From Echinarachnius parma (lineage: Eukaryota; Echinodermata; Echinoidea; Clypeasteroida; Echinarachniidae), in the NCBI GenBank assembly GCA_037951105.1, contig JBAMJV010007224.1, positions 1 to 64,000 on the forward strand: a stretch of 64,000 nucleotides of DNA, given 5' to 3'. Within the stretch, counting starts at the first letter, position 1. Each line of letters begins with the position of its first letter. Under the pieces are notes generated by a model. The model saw only the letters and a program-made list of their open reading frames with translations, was not told the DNA's origin and made no database searches. This document shows, piece after piece, positions 42,401 through 54,200 of this stretch. A program made the position numbers and the translations under genes.

Positions 42401-45400
42401 CTATATGTCACATTTGATCGTCCCTTGCAATTCTACTCTTCTTCCTCTAAGAAAATTAACATTATAGTGTCTAACTCACGTATCTCTGAGCACTGACCCC
42501 GGTGGTATCTGTAAGAAGCTCTCTTTGAGTGAGATGAAGGGCAGGACGCCGAGCCAGAAAGTCGCTAGGAGACGGTAAAATCCAGTCTCACTGAAGAACA
42601 ACATTAAATTAGGTTCCTAGAAAATAAACAAAAGAAAAGGGCAGCTATAAAGGGAGCTATAAGGCATCCGTTAGGCGCATTTCATTGGTATAATTATTTA
42701 AGTATATTACATTTATTTATAATTGTTTTATTAATTAATGATAATAAAATATATTTTTGTTACTTATACCATACTTCTGTGCGCCTTAGAATGTTTGAAA
42801 CAAAATGACGCGGTATAATTGATGTGGATCTTCTTTATCGGCCGATTCAGTCATCAACTTTGTTCTGTTTTATTTATGCTCGTCAGTTATCTCCGCCAAC
42901 GAGGTTGGAGGAGGTTATGTTTTCGGTCTCGTTTGTTTGTTTGTTTGTTTGTTCATCACCAGTTTCCTGCGCACAATTTCTCAGATATCTCAACCAATTT
43001 TTCGTAGAAGCTTCGTGTTCATCTAGAATATAACCCATTAAATTTTCAAGGTCAAAAGTCAAAGGGCAAGGTCACGCAGACATCAAAATTTGAGTGTTGG
43101 CGGAGGATATGCACTCCCTGAGTGCACTGCGTCTAGTTGATATATTATATAGCAGGGACTTTCGGTAAAGAATTTTTAATTTTTTAGTAGGGCTTGTTTT
43201 TTTTTTAAAGTAACATTTCGAGCAGGTTATTGTGAGGGTGATACATGTATTGATTTATTAACGAGGGAGTCATAGTGGTTATCAGGCATAGTATACATAT
43301 AGGCCATTATAATCAATTTAATAGACTGGACAGAATTTCTTTTTAAATTCTTACCTTTGCATATAGTTTCTGAACCACCTTCTCCTCAAAGCTACCGATG
43401 ATTGTTATATCTTCTCGCCCGAATTCTTTGACCATCTTCATCACCTACACGTTTTGTCAAAATTAATATAAATCATGACCGAATGAAGCTAAGCAAATAA
43501 ATTGACTAATGTAATCGACTATGTTTCCTTGCATATATACAGCTATATAAGAAGAACAGCATTTATGTTTGTCCGCTATTTAACAAGTTTCAAGTTTATT
43601 TGCACAAAATATTTATTTCCTTTCGAACAGTATTATAAACTTCGTCAGAATGTATATGTACAAGTACGAATAAAGAAAGGATAACATGAATTAAATATTA
43701 TATTGAAAGAAAATTATATAGACACAAAAATAATAATATACATACATACTAGAGCGACTAGCTATAATCACAAATCATATAATTGAGTGAACCAAGAAAT
43801 GACCTACAGAAACTCTTTATAATCATAATTATAGATTATAGAATTTGTAAACTACCATAATTACCACAAAAAAGCAGCATTGATTATAACATTACCATGT
43901 CCAGAAGGCGGTCGTCATTCGAGCCCACTGTCAAGTTAATGTGTACTTCGGGAAAAAGTTCGAAGATTTCCCGGAGTAAGGGAATTCTTCTGTCATCGGG
44001 ATTCCCGGTACACGTATCACCTTCCAAGAAATTTAAAAAAATTGCCCCAAAATAACGAAGAATGTCAATAAACATAATTTTTACCTATAACAGAATTCAA
44101 TACATAGAATAATTGCAAACATAATATAAGAAAGGTATTTCAGTCATCCCGATATATACTCCTCACAACCATAATCTATTTTGTGCTATCCATCCGTACT
44201 CTCTTATTCTGTCCTCTGTATAATGGTTGTTTTTAACTTTGATTTTCAAGGTTTTTATGTTCTTTTTTTATACGGAATTAAAACAAAAAACATTTATATT
44301 CTTTATTGGGTTTAATACATGTATAATGTAACTCGCTGGTATTTTCTCCACAATCATTTAACGTCACATTAATTGATGTTAACTATTGACCTCAAAGTCA
44401 TACTAATAAATATTTGTGTTAGTTGTTCATACATGCAGCTATCGTGATTGAAATGTTAATATAGGCAAACATAATGAATTCAATTATGAAATTAATATGA
44501 TGTTATTTTTAACATTTTAATTTACTTAATTCAATCTTGTAGTTAAAGAAACATAAAGTAGCATACGATCAGGAAATACATTATTTGTACACTCACCTTT
44601 ACAAAAATCCACATCCAAGATTTCTTTAATCGGTGGAAGATCCTGAATGTTATTTGAAAATAAAAGTAAATCAAAAAAGATGTATAGTTGGAAAAAAGAT
44701 ATTGCATGAAAGATCGAGAATATGATTCTAAATAACTTGGCTCGATAATTGCAATCAGTATCGTGTTGTCTAAAATATGCAAGGCTGTCTACCCTGATTC
44801 GCATAATATCGATATTACGTCATTGATTGAGCTATTATTAACAGAAAAACAATAATTGCCGTAATTTAAAGGAATATTAGCGAAATTACGTATGACGTAA
44901 TTAATATGTTATATTTAATTATATTTATAGGTTTTCAAGTCAAGTGGCTCATAGGCCTATGAGTTTTGTTTTTATGTTCTCTCTTGACGATTTTATTGAT
45001 AAAAAGTCACTGAAATTAGCAACCTCGAAGTTCAGATCATGAATATGAACGTCTTTCCCGGTGACAGGAGATGAGAGTCATGTGACACCACCACGTGACC
45101 ATCATTCGTCCAATAGCAGTCCGTCTCCAACATCTGAGCTCCGTTAGCTAAAGCACTGAAAGAAAATATTACATTATTACATGAGTTTTGTTTTTATGTT
45201 CTCTCTTGATGATTTTATTGATAAAAAGTCACTGAAATGAGAAATTGTTTTAGAATATGTTATGCAGACAAACAACTAGGTGGGAATTTAAATATAATGA
45301 ATATATCTGCAATTAAGTTAGTATTCATATATATATATATAGAAGAAATTAAATTGTGGATGTTTTGAAATTAAGCTAACGATTTTTGTTTTTTCAGCAA

Positions 45401-46334
45401 GTAATTATAACTTAATTGCATTAATTTGTTGTCTCTATAACAAAGCTCATTATATTTGTTGTAGTCAAGATAATAGAACGGTATCGAAATCATATTAAAT
45501 GCCGCATGAAATTATGGATCATTTTATGACATCAAATTATTTGGTTGCTTCGGATCAAGTCAGCATTATACTAAGTGATTATACATTCATTATACACTCA
45601 TACAAAAGTATAATAACAACGAACTTATGTTTAAAAACAAACAAAATACAAACATTACTTTGTGAACGCCGTCACGGTATTTTCCAGTTCTTCTCCTGCT
45701 CCTAAAACATAACAAGAAAGGGTTTCTCAGTCTAGTAATCACAACAATATTATATTTGGGGGCTTTATAAGCTGATAATAATAATGATAATTAAATCATT
45801 AAATCATTATAAACATTGAATATACACATAATGTAGATGATTTTTACGCCGACGCAATATCATTAAATCATAATAATACACTTTTTATATGTAGATGATT
45901 ATTACGCCGACACATTATTATTAAATCATAATAATACACGTGTTATTTATGTACTATTTCTCTTCCTTGCTTATATAGCAAATTGTAATTTATTTACTTA
46001 TTTTTGCATTTTCAAAACATTATAAATAATAGCATTGTGGTAAAATAATAACCAGTTTGTTATCGACGTTCGATCAGTGTTACGGGAATATTGAGAAGAC
46101 GAATGTTTTATTTAAATCGATGTCAGCTAAATATATATGGAACATTTTAACTTAAGGAATAGACAAAAATATGATTCGAATAATTGTTATCTACTTACCA
46201 CCTCTGTGAGCAATCAGCTTTGCGATTATCTCGTTCTCTTTCGGACGGTGAAGTAGGCTTGGAAATATGAACAGGATAATCCAAGCGATGGAATAGATTG
46301 CGATTATCACAAGAATACAAGTAAACCAAACCAT
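38947..46334 (-). CDS. GDPD1: GDPD-a: GDPD1/3-like glycerophosphodiester phosphodiesterase, frameshifted and probably decaying
   Basis: The family (GDE4/GDE7) are membrane lysophospholipase D enzymes. Minus-strand exons are 46334-46199, 45701-45659, 45155-45024, 44642-44597, 44020-43896, 43444-43355, 42616-42480, 41419-41320, then 39258-39154 or 39069-38947. Exon 1 gives an N-terminal membrane segment and the catalytic IAHRG; exon 3 gives MLETDC and VVVSHD; exon 7 has the second hydrophobic stretch; the last exon has WVLN and ADAVMTDYP. Two faults stand out. Exon 3 is 132 bases where 133 or 136 are needed, so the frame breaks near 45055-45062 (after HDSHL) and runs into a stop. Also the motif that is INLDIK in GDPD-b is INLTVG here, losing the D-x-K residues. 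Splice sites are all intact, so either decay is recent or the frameshift is a sequencing error. Confidence 0.72.
39267..39425. repeat. (GATA)n microsatellite, about 159 bp
   Basis: Nearly pure AGAT units with a few AGGT changes at 39361-39390. It begins nine bases beyond the acceptor of the proximal GDPD-a terminal exon. Its translation as Tyr-Leu-Ser-Ile repeats is an artefact. Confidence 0.95.
39643..39863. mobile_element. Fold-back MITE with CCGTAGAACACCATCG ends
   Basis: The left arm (about 39645-39705) and right arm (about 39802-39861) are near-perfect complements, including CAAGCACCCCCCAAGCACC and GGTGCTTGGGGGTGCTTG, with TA flanks. The loop is about 95 bases. Confidence 0.85.
40079..41063. 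mobile_element. 985-bp inverted-repeat element with TA target duplication
   Basis: The ends are CTCCGCAAAAAAAGAAACTG and CAGTTTCTTTTTTTGCGGAG, exact complements, flanked by TA. The arms extend for over 200 bases with mismatches (GGTCTGTTTTCAAAAATAGC against its complement at about 40870-40890). No transposase frame is visible. It is a mariner-type non-autonomous element in the last intron of GDPD-a. Confidence 0.85.
41797..42332. repeat. 535-bp polypyrimidine (CTC/TTC)n tract
   Basis: The plus strand is almost wholly C and T, arranged as CTCCTC/CTTCTC triplets, over more than 500 bases, with only scattered A or G. Translations give poly-Ser, poly-Arg/Lys or poly-Glu, none of them genes. Such strand-asymmetric mirror repeats can adopt triplex (H-DNA) structures; that is known for the sequence type and not shown here. 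It lies in a GDPD-a intron. Confidence 0.95.
42885..43138. repeat. Dispersed repeat with CTCCGCCAACGAGG and TGGCGGAGG ends
   Basis: It starts TTATCTCCGCCAACGAGG, contains a (GTTT)n stretch at 42930-42950, and ends TGTTGGCGGAGGATATGCAC with GAGTGC after it. The two ends are loosely complementary (CCGCCAA/TTGGCGG). Repeats of this design are widespread in marine invertebrates; no gene is inside. Confidence 0.55.
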
Positions 46335-47093
46335 CTTGATAAAAAAAACAAAATTGTGATTGCAATGTCCGGTTAAGATCCAGCATTAAACTATAATGCC
46401 GGCCGGTCGTTTTATACAATCAATTATAGTTATTATGTTAAGAGTATAATCATGAGCGATATTTGTGTAGTTCAACCACACGCTCTACTTGATTTTAATC
46501 ATATTAATACATTCGATGAATTGTCACACCATCACAACCCTACCACCACATGAAACGGTAACATAATGCAGAATGGGTTTAAATCAATATTTTCGCGCCT
46601 CTTTCAAGTAATGGAGGTGAACATAATCGTAATGGTTTGCGTCGTCTATAGCTAGGCTAAACAACACATGTTTCTATACGTGATCATGGCCGATCGATGA
46701 TTAAGGGCGTGGTTTTCGATGTCAAAATATCAAAATAGTATTTCATTAACCCTCCTAGTGTGCCTGTGGAATCAATTGATGATTCTAGCTAGAAGTATTG
46801 TGACATTATGGCATTCTGAGGGTTCAAGAACCAAAATACTTCTGCATCACTGTGTCGCTGGATGGGAACTACGGGGATGGAAGCCACTACATGCCCCAAT
46901 ATGTTTACAAAATAAAAAATTGTCCCCTTATGTCATTCATTGTTTTTATCAACTCATTGGGGGAGGGGACACATGCTCCCTGTGCCCTCTCCCCGTCCCG
47001 TAGCTACGCCATTGAATAAAGGTTTCCATCGAAAACTGGGTTCATGATATACATTGGACATAATCCTTGTCTGTGCCACTAGGCACTATTGAG

Positions 47094-47432
47094 GCAGTGG
47101 CGTAGGGAGGCCTAAGGGGGGTAGGGGTGCGTGACCTCCAATAATTTGGCAAAAACACTCCCAACAAAAAATAACGAAATATTATAGTGTGCCCCCACCC
47201 TCCCCCCCCCCCCCCCCCCCCCCAATGTTCTTGTGTGCCACTAGGCACTATTGAGGCAGTGGCGCATGTAGGGCTATAAGGGGGAGGGGTAGGGGGACAC
47301 ATGCCCTGCAATAATTTGGCAAATGCAATCCTAACAAAAATAACGAAATAATAGAGTGTGCCGCCCCCCCCCCCCCCCCCCCCATTTGTTTGTATATCCG
47401 CAATGAATCAGTCCGACCATGCTACGCCACTG
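47094..47432. mobile_element. CAGTGGCGTAG...CTACGCCACTG element, internally duplicated, with poly-C runs
   Basis: The left end CAGTGGCGTAG and right end GCTACGCCACTGG are complementary. A segment of about 150 bases (TGTGCCACTAGGCACTATTG through the C run) is present twice in tandem, at about 47072-47223 and 47234-47383. Relatives occur at 47876-48039 and as fragments at 46950-47012 and 60425-60460. Confidence 0.65.
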
Positions 47433-47875
47433 GTTTGAAGCAAAAGAACGGGTCTTCAACTCTTCATCTGTCTTCATCTAGCTTGGTAGGAGCTTTGGGG
47501 GGGGGGGGGAAATAAATGAATAAAATGTGTATACACCTTTTAACGTGTTATTATGGCATAAATATTATGTTTCAATAAAACAAAAACTGAACAACATCTG
47601 GCTCTGTCTGCTGCTGTGTGGGGGCTGGAGAAGGACCTTTGTGACGTAGGCTACATTCCTTGCCCTTCTCTTATGTTTGTTCAGTTCCGTTATATCTCTA
47701 TTATACATTGAACAATGGCAATATATTGCAGATTTTATATGATTTTATATATAACATATACATCGCTAATGAAAGTATTGTTATCTTTGCTGTACTGCAT
47801 GTTTATATTTGTTTTGTAAACGATAATTTCTATTTATTTTGAGGCAATCAAATCACATCAATGTACACTGTTAGC

Positions 47876-48039
47876 AGTGGTGTAGCTATGGGGGAAGCAA
47901 GGGACATGTGCCCCCAATAATCTGACAAAAACAATACAAACATATGGGGGAAATCTGTGGGAAAAGATGAAGAAATACACGAGGTGTGCCCGCCCCCCCC
48001 CCCCCTCCCCAATCAGTCTGACCATGCTATGCCACTTGG
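47876..48039. mobile_element. Second GTGGTGTAGC-type element with C run
   Basis: It runs from CAGTGGTGTAGCTATGGGGG to CCATGCTATGCCACTTGG and has a run of about 12 C at 47993-48004. It is a diverged, shorter copy of the element at 47094-47432. Confidence 0.6.
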
Positions 48040-49368
48040 TGTTGGTAAACAAACAAAAAATTACTAAAATCCATTTAAATGGACAACTTGTACAATTTAT
48101 GAAACCATAAACCATTATATTGCATGTTTCTCTTTTTAATTTGTTAATAGTTTCAAATTAGATAATTAGTTTTGTGTAATTTAAGTGTACATGTGATCAA
48201 AATTATTTGATTTTTGGGGTTCTAGTTTAATTTGATTGACAGATTTAGTGTTGTACGAACTTCAAACAAATTACACATAACACAGTCACTTTACAATAGT
48301 GTTGTGAACTTTATTAAAAGCAAAATAGATTTAAATATCTACCATCTAAGGCTAATGTTAAGCTACTAGCATTGCATTGCATGGTTATGTCTGTGTTTTA
48401 TAATCAATGGAACACAAACAGATTTTAACATTCCAAATCACATACTATATCATCTTTTTAGCTTCAGCTATAATGACCATAACTAAATCATCAAACATAA
48501 TAACTCTCAATTGCAAACATAATTTCATATACAAAATATAACATGTTTTTTTTTTCACACACTAAGATTCATTAAAATTACTTGTTCATAATGATATCAA
48601 CATGATTAAAACGTATTACATAAAATAAATAATTATGTTTGTACTTAGAAGAGAAGCTCTTAATACAAACCTAACAAGTAAATATCTTCTTTGGCTTTCC
48701 AACATGTTATACAAAGTTATCGATAATAATTTTCACATCTATAATTAAACCTTTTATACAGTGGAACCTAATTAAAATGAGGACCATAGGAGACCAAATG
48801 TCTCCCTAATTATGGAGATCGGATTGAATTAAAAAGCGTTCCGCAACGCTTTTTTATTGTAGTCAATGGTATCCAAATTTGGCTACTTTGATCATAAATT
48901 GTATCAGAATTTGGATACTTTGTGCAAACGATCAGGTATACAATCTTACATCAGTTTTTACCTTTTCACTAGGTAAACAACGTTCTTTTTCTGTGAAACT
49001 TTCACACGTCATTCAGAAGAATCTTATGATGGTATAAGTATATAAATAAAGTCTCAAATATCACTTTCGGAAATATATTTTGAAGTTAATGGATCACTGT
49101 AATATATAATAATATAACATAAAACACATGATTGCACACTGAAATTAACAGTAAATACATCATTTATCTACCTAGGAATGTTAACGCAAGTACATAATGT
49201 TTTTCTCTTGAACATTGTCGAATTCTAAACTTAAAGCTTGGATAAAATATTTTCAGAACTTCAAGTCTATAATATATATTACAGTTTTTATAAGTGCTAT
49301 AAAAACAGCTGCTAGAAATTGTATGCTATCAAGACATTAATATATATAGGAACCTTGCAAATCACAAC

Positions 49369-50056
49369 GGGCGGTATTCTACTAAATTTATCAACTTAGG
49401 CTGGACTAAATCGATTACCTTGGACTAACTAAATCCACACTTTAGTCCACACCTCAGATTAGTTTAACCTGCAAACTTATTATTATTATTATTATTATTT
49501 ATTCGACCAAAAAGCATAATACAATGTGAAATACAACACAACTATTAACGTGTATGCACAAAATACAAAAATACAAGTTACAAAACTGAAGAAAATAGAC
49601 AAAAGAGAGTAGTGAGGAGCAGTATGTGGGTCAGGGTTCACAAAAGTAAAGTACATCACTGTTGCCCTAGGGCATGTGAACCCTCACACACTGCTCCAGT
49701 AGATGCAGCATTACGGAACATAAATAACAATACACGTATACGAAGATGGTTTAAAAACCATATATCAACGTCCAAATATAGCTAAATTATCTTAACCACG
49801 TAGAATAGAGAATGCATTGATGAAATGATTATATCAATTAATGTGGCTCATATTTATATGTATATACGGAAAATAGTTATACAAAGAAAACATGCATTGT
49901 ATACATATTTCGCGGTACTTTAGGCTGGCTTAAAGTCATAAACAGGCGTACCAGAATACAAAATTTTAGTCCAGACTAGAGTTATCATTTTAGTCAGGGG
50001 TTAGTCGACACTTAGTTAGCACTTTAGGGCGGAATAATTTAGTAGAATACCAGCCT
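49369..50056. mobile_element. TIR element GGTATTCTACTAAATT with a nested (TTA)n-tailed repeat
   Basis: The ends GGGCGGTATTCTACTAAATT and AATTTAGTAGAATACCAGCC pair. The interior carries GGCTGGACTAAA-type modules near both ends. It is interrupted from about 49478 by a repeat starting (TTA)n then TTCGACCAAAAAGC and containing its own hairpin (GGGTTCAC with GTGAACCC) at about 49634-49690. Confidence 0.6.
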
Positions 50057-51149
50057 AAGTCTTTGTTACCACACATGATTACTAGAAGTCTGAAGTTCTG
50101 TGCATAGGCCTAAAAATTAGCAATGGTTCAGAGCCAGTACAAATTTAATTTGGGCAACCACAATTTCATTAATCTAAATTCTACTTGCCTGAATGGGCAA
50201 CTAAAATATAAGTATATAGAATTGTTTATGTTTTTCTTTGTTTTGGGACATCAGCTGCTGGTTTTGACCACTAAAAGGTTAAAGAGTTTGATATTAACAT
50301 GCGCTATTGGGCACCAAAGTAAAAATATAATTGATAGCACTGCTGTACAAGTACATATATATCATAGAGCTACAAATAAAACACACAAATGATGCAAATT
50401 TAACAACATTTAACAACAAAATCTATAATAAATGAATAACAAGTAGACTTGAATAATACATACGATAAGTAACTGTGAAGACAAAAAGGCAGCATAGAAA
50501 TAAAATACTAAACAAAATGCAAAATGTACCAACAAAATATCTTAGAAGTAGGTACCCTGTTTATTACATTCAGCTCGTTAAATCCTATACTCCAGGGGGG
50601 TCATAAAACTGCTTATACTATAATATCTGCTGTTAAACTATGCTCGAATGGTATAAATAACTGCGAATTACGATTCTGTTTTCATTCAAATATAGCTGGT
50701 GTTAGTGCAAGAGGGATCAATGTAGAAACCTGGAAGACGCAACCTTGTTTTTTTTATGTGAATGTGATTCCCTTTTTTCAATAATCATTCAATAGTGAGA
50801 GTATACTATCATAATTCATTTTTAAAACACTTAGGTACAGACACAACAACATTTATAAGCTTTATAAATAATTTTGATTAATGGTTCATTTCCGATATCG
50901 AGAAAAAAGTCAACACCTACTATGATAATTAAAATTAGTTTATTGATGGATATTCTGGCTGTGTCTGGATGGGTGTTAATCAACAGAACAATGTTTTCTT
51001 AGGAAAATTGTGTTTTTTAATAACCACACCTACATGTACATTATTTTATCTATCTCTCAAATAATAATTTCTTGATCAGGATTTTACTATCCCTTCAAGG
51101 ATAGGTACCAAAGAGGCTTGTGCTTGTGACCTTTGACCCGACCTTTGAG

Positions 51150-51190
51150 ATTGCATGGTCCCATTCTTTCTCACTATTCAACACCCGACC
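51150..51190 (-). pseudogene. Remnant copy of the GDPD-b terminal exon
   Basis: On the minus strand this reads DNA for WVLNSEKEWDHAIS, matching the start of exon 9 at 51374. It lies beyond the real stop and has neither acceptor nor end. Confidence 0.65.
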
Positions 51191-51215
51191 CAACCTTTGA
51201 CCTGACCTTTGACCT

Positions 51216-54200
51216 TTAGTCCCCATTCTGTAAGAGGGGATCCCTTGAAGTGGAGAATCCTTTCTCATCACAGAATGCCTTCAGTTTGGTCGGGTAGTCA
51301 GTCATGATGCCATCAACGCCCAGCGAGATTGCACGTTCCCACTCCCTCTCGCTATTCAACACCCAGAGATAAATCTGTAAGAAAACAAATAAAAGAGAAC
51401 AAAAAATTGAGTTAGATTACGATTTCCCTCCCCCATCAAACATCAGGCAAACTTGTAGCTCTCTGATAATACTGTAGTTTATCACAATTTCATCTACGCC
51501 CTTCTGAAGATCAAACTTATCCATTTTCCTCCTGATGTTCTTTGCATCCTTTTTGTATACATCAACCACCTCCATGTTTGACCCCCGGCCCTCACCGCGT
51601 CAATATATAATAATAATAATAATGACCACGCAGTCATGTTTGACTAAGTGTTATTCCTCAAATATTAAAGATTATGTGGTGAGATTACTGTATAAGCTGT
51701 TAATTTCGCGAGGGTTTTATTTTCGCGAATTTCGCGAATCACTACCAAAGCGCGAAATTAACAACACGCGAATATATTGGCATGAACTCATGTCAACTTT
51801 TGCCACGATGAAATAAGAACGCAATTATTACCGAACGCTGTATTTTGCGCTATACCCCCCAGCCACGGAGACAGTACAGTAGTTCAACACTACTATCACG
51901 TGCATGTGCTTTATCAACCGATATAAAAAGAAGGATATAGCATAAACTCAACATGGCGTCAAATTTACTTTGTAAACTCCTGCTGGTAGTACTACTAGCG
52001 CGTACCTTGTCCGTATCAATCCATTGATACTATAGATCGGTGCATCACACCATGTGATCACTAGTATCCACCAATTAAAAATAAAAGGAATCAAAATAAA
52101 CTCAAGATGGCGGCATATTCACGTCAATACTGGCGTCTGGCTTGTCCATTTGTAGTTCACAAATATGCTATGAATGTAACATCCATTGAGGCTATATATC
52201 GGTGCATAAACACGCGGACGTATTCATCGCGCGCTTTCTCCGTGCGCTCTAATATCAATACTCATTTACTTTCGTGTTTGAATCAATCTCCCATATGTTT
52301 GCATGTTCCCGTCAGCGGCAAGCCGCCCTGCGATGCCGTCTACATGGTCTATGGCAGTAGCTACAGATACAGAGCGCAATGCAGACAATGCGTAACCATA
52401 GACTTGTACAGTATTCAGCTCTATGCGAAACTCATTATTATTTATTAGTACGAGAATCGCCATTCACGAGACAATGCTTCTAGTTACTATAAAGCTTATA
52501 AATCATATTTTGACCGAAACTGAGGTAAAATTTGTGTACATTTTAACAATATTTCCGTAGAAATTACATTATGTTATGTCGCCGTTATGATAGAATACAC
52601 ATTTGTTCATTTATTAAAAGAATTTTCTCATGCAAAGTACACATCATTTTTGTCATATTCTAATTTATGTGCGATGCTATTTTCTCACAGGGCCGGCAGA
52701 TCGCGAAATTAACAACTCGCGAAAATGTCTGAGACCCTCTCATTCGCGAAAATATCTGTACGCGAAAATATTGGCGTATACAGTAATACAGAATCATCCC
52801 TGTTTGGCCCTTCAAGAACATTAGTTTTAACCTTCTGGAGACAATTTTTTTTTCAATTGGGATTTGTTCACATTTCAGACTCAGTCACTATTTTCCTTTT
52901 AAAAACATCTATGTTAACAGGAAACTTTAATTACCACATCTCTTTATCTTTGTATCATTTAAACTGAGGAATCCATACAGATTTTTTTAAATATCCTATG
53001 ATAATCATTTGCTGGCTAAGTAGGCAAACCAAACATTGAGAGGGAAAATCACTATGTACCTTTATTCCCCTCCTCTGTAGATGTCTAAACAAGCATGGTC
53101 GGATGACGAGGAAGTCATAGATACTTAATGCAGCCTTGAGCATTCTGCCTGCATCATGGGTAAACTCTCTGGACAAACAAGAAAACAAAGGGAGACAAGA
53201 AAATAATAATCATATTCATAGTAGGGCTTGAAATTAGCTTTGGTCCACTGGCCCGGGGTCTACTGCCTACATTACAGGTCCACTCTCTGGGAAAACATTA
53301 CAGCAAAGCGAGACAAAAAATAAATCAGATTGCAGAGCTTGAAATTAGCTCTGGTCGAACCAGCTCTGGGGGGTGTTTCACAAAGATTAAAAGATACAAA
53401 GATTAGCTAGTGCGCATGCACCAATCATAGCGGTGTAATCGTGCAGTTTGCGGTGCCGAGGCATACGACTGGTCGTACGCCTCAGCTACCGCAAGAGTGG
53501 TATGACTGGTTTGGTTGTACCGTGTGCTGTGGCCTTAAAAGAAGAGGATGCACAGATCACCAGGGGGAAAAGAGATATGTTTGATCTTCTGTAGTGACCC
53601 CTAATTGGGAGCAGTCATAAAAGAATGAAGAAGATGCTCATATGTAATATAGATATTGAATCAACTTACAAATCTTTGATGAGTGTGCCAGTAGGTATCT
53701 CTAGGTAAGACTCTCTGAGGGGGATGAATGGTAGGAGACCAGTGTACATGAGCAGGATGAGCTTGAAGATGCCTGTCACTCCAAAGATGAGAGGAATTTC
53801 TGGTGCCTACGGACAGGATGAAGAATATTATGGTGGCCGTTAGTCACATTTACAATGTAATTTGCACTGTATGTTGAATAAAGTCCTCTATCAGACTCAA
53901 AATGAGTCTGCCCGTGGGTCTAATTAAGATTTTCATAGGGGATGAAAGGAAGTAGGCCAGAGTAGTTGAGCAGGATGAGCTTGAAGATTCTCGACAGTCC
54001 AAAGATGAGAGGAATTTCTGGTGCCTACGGACAGGATGGAGAATAGTATGGTGGCATTTACAATTAAATTTGCACTGTATGTTACGTACGGACCTACATC
54101 ATGGATTTCATACTCGTAATTTCCATCAAATTGAAATGAGTCGGCCAGTAGGTCGAATTATCTCTAAGTGAGATTTTAAGAGGGGGATGAATGGCAGGAG

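Larger units (their letters stand above)
46335..51215. other. Intergenic region between GDPD-a and GDPD-b
   Basis: The region has no recognised exon on either strand. It contains the promoter side of GDPD-a (46335 on), a cluster of GTGGCGTAG/CTACGCCAC repeats with long C runs (46950-48039), one GGAACCT end at 48762, and a fold-back element with a nested repeat (49369-50056). The remainder is plain AT-rich sequence. Confidence 0.5.

Noticed and set aside
52107-52448. 113-codon open frame inside the 1.1 kb TIR element
   Set aside because: No recognisable domain, composition like surrounding DNA; kept only as a remark on the element.
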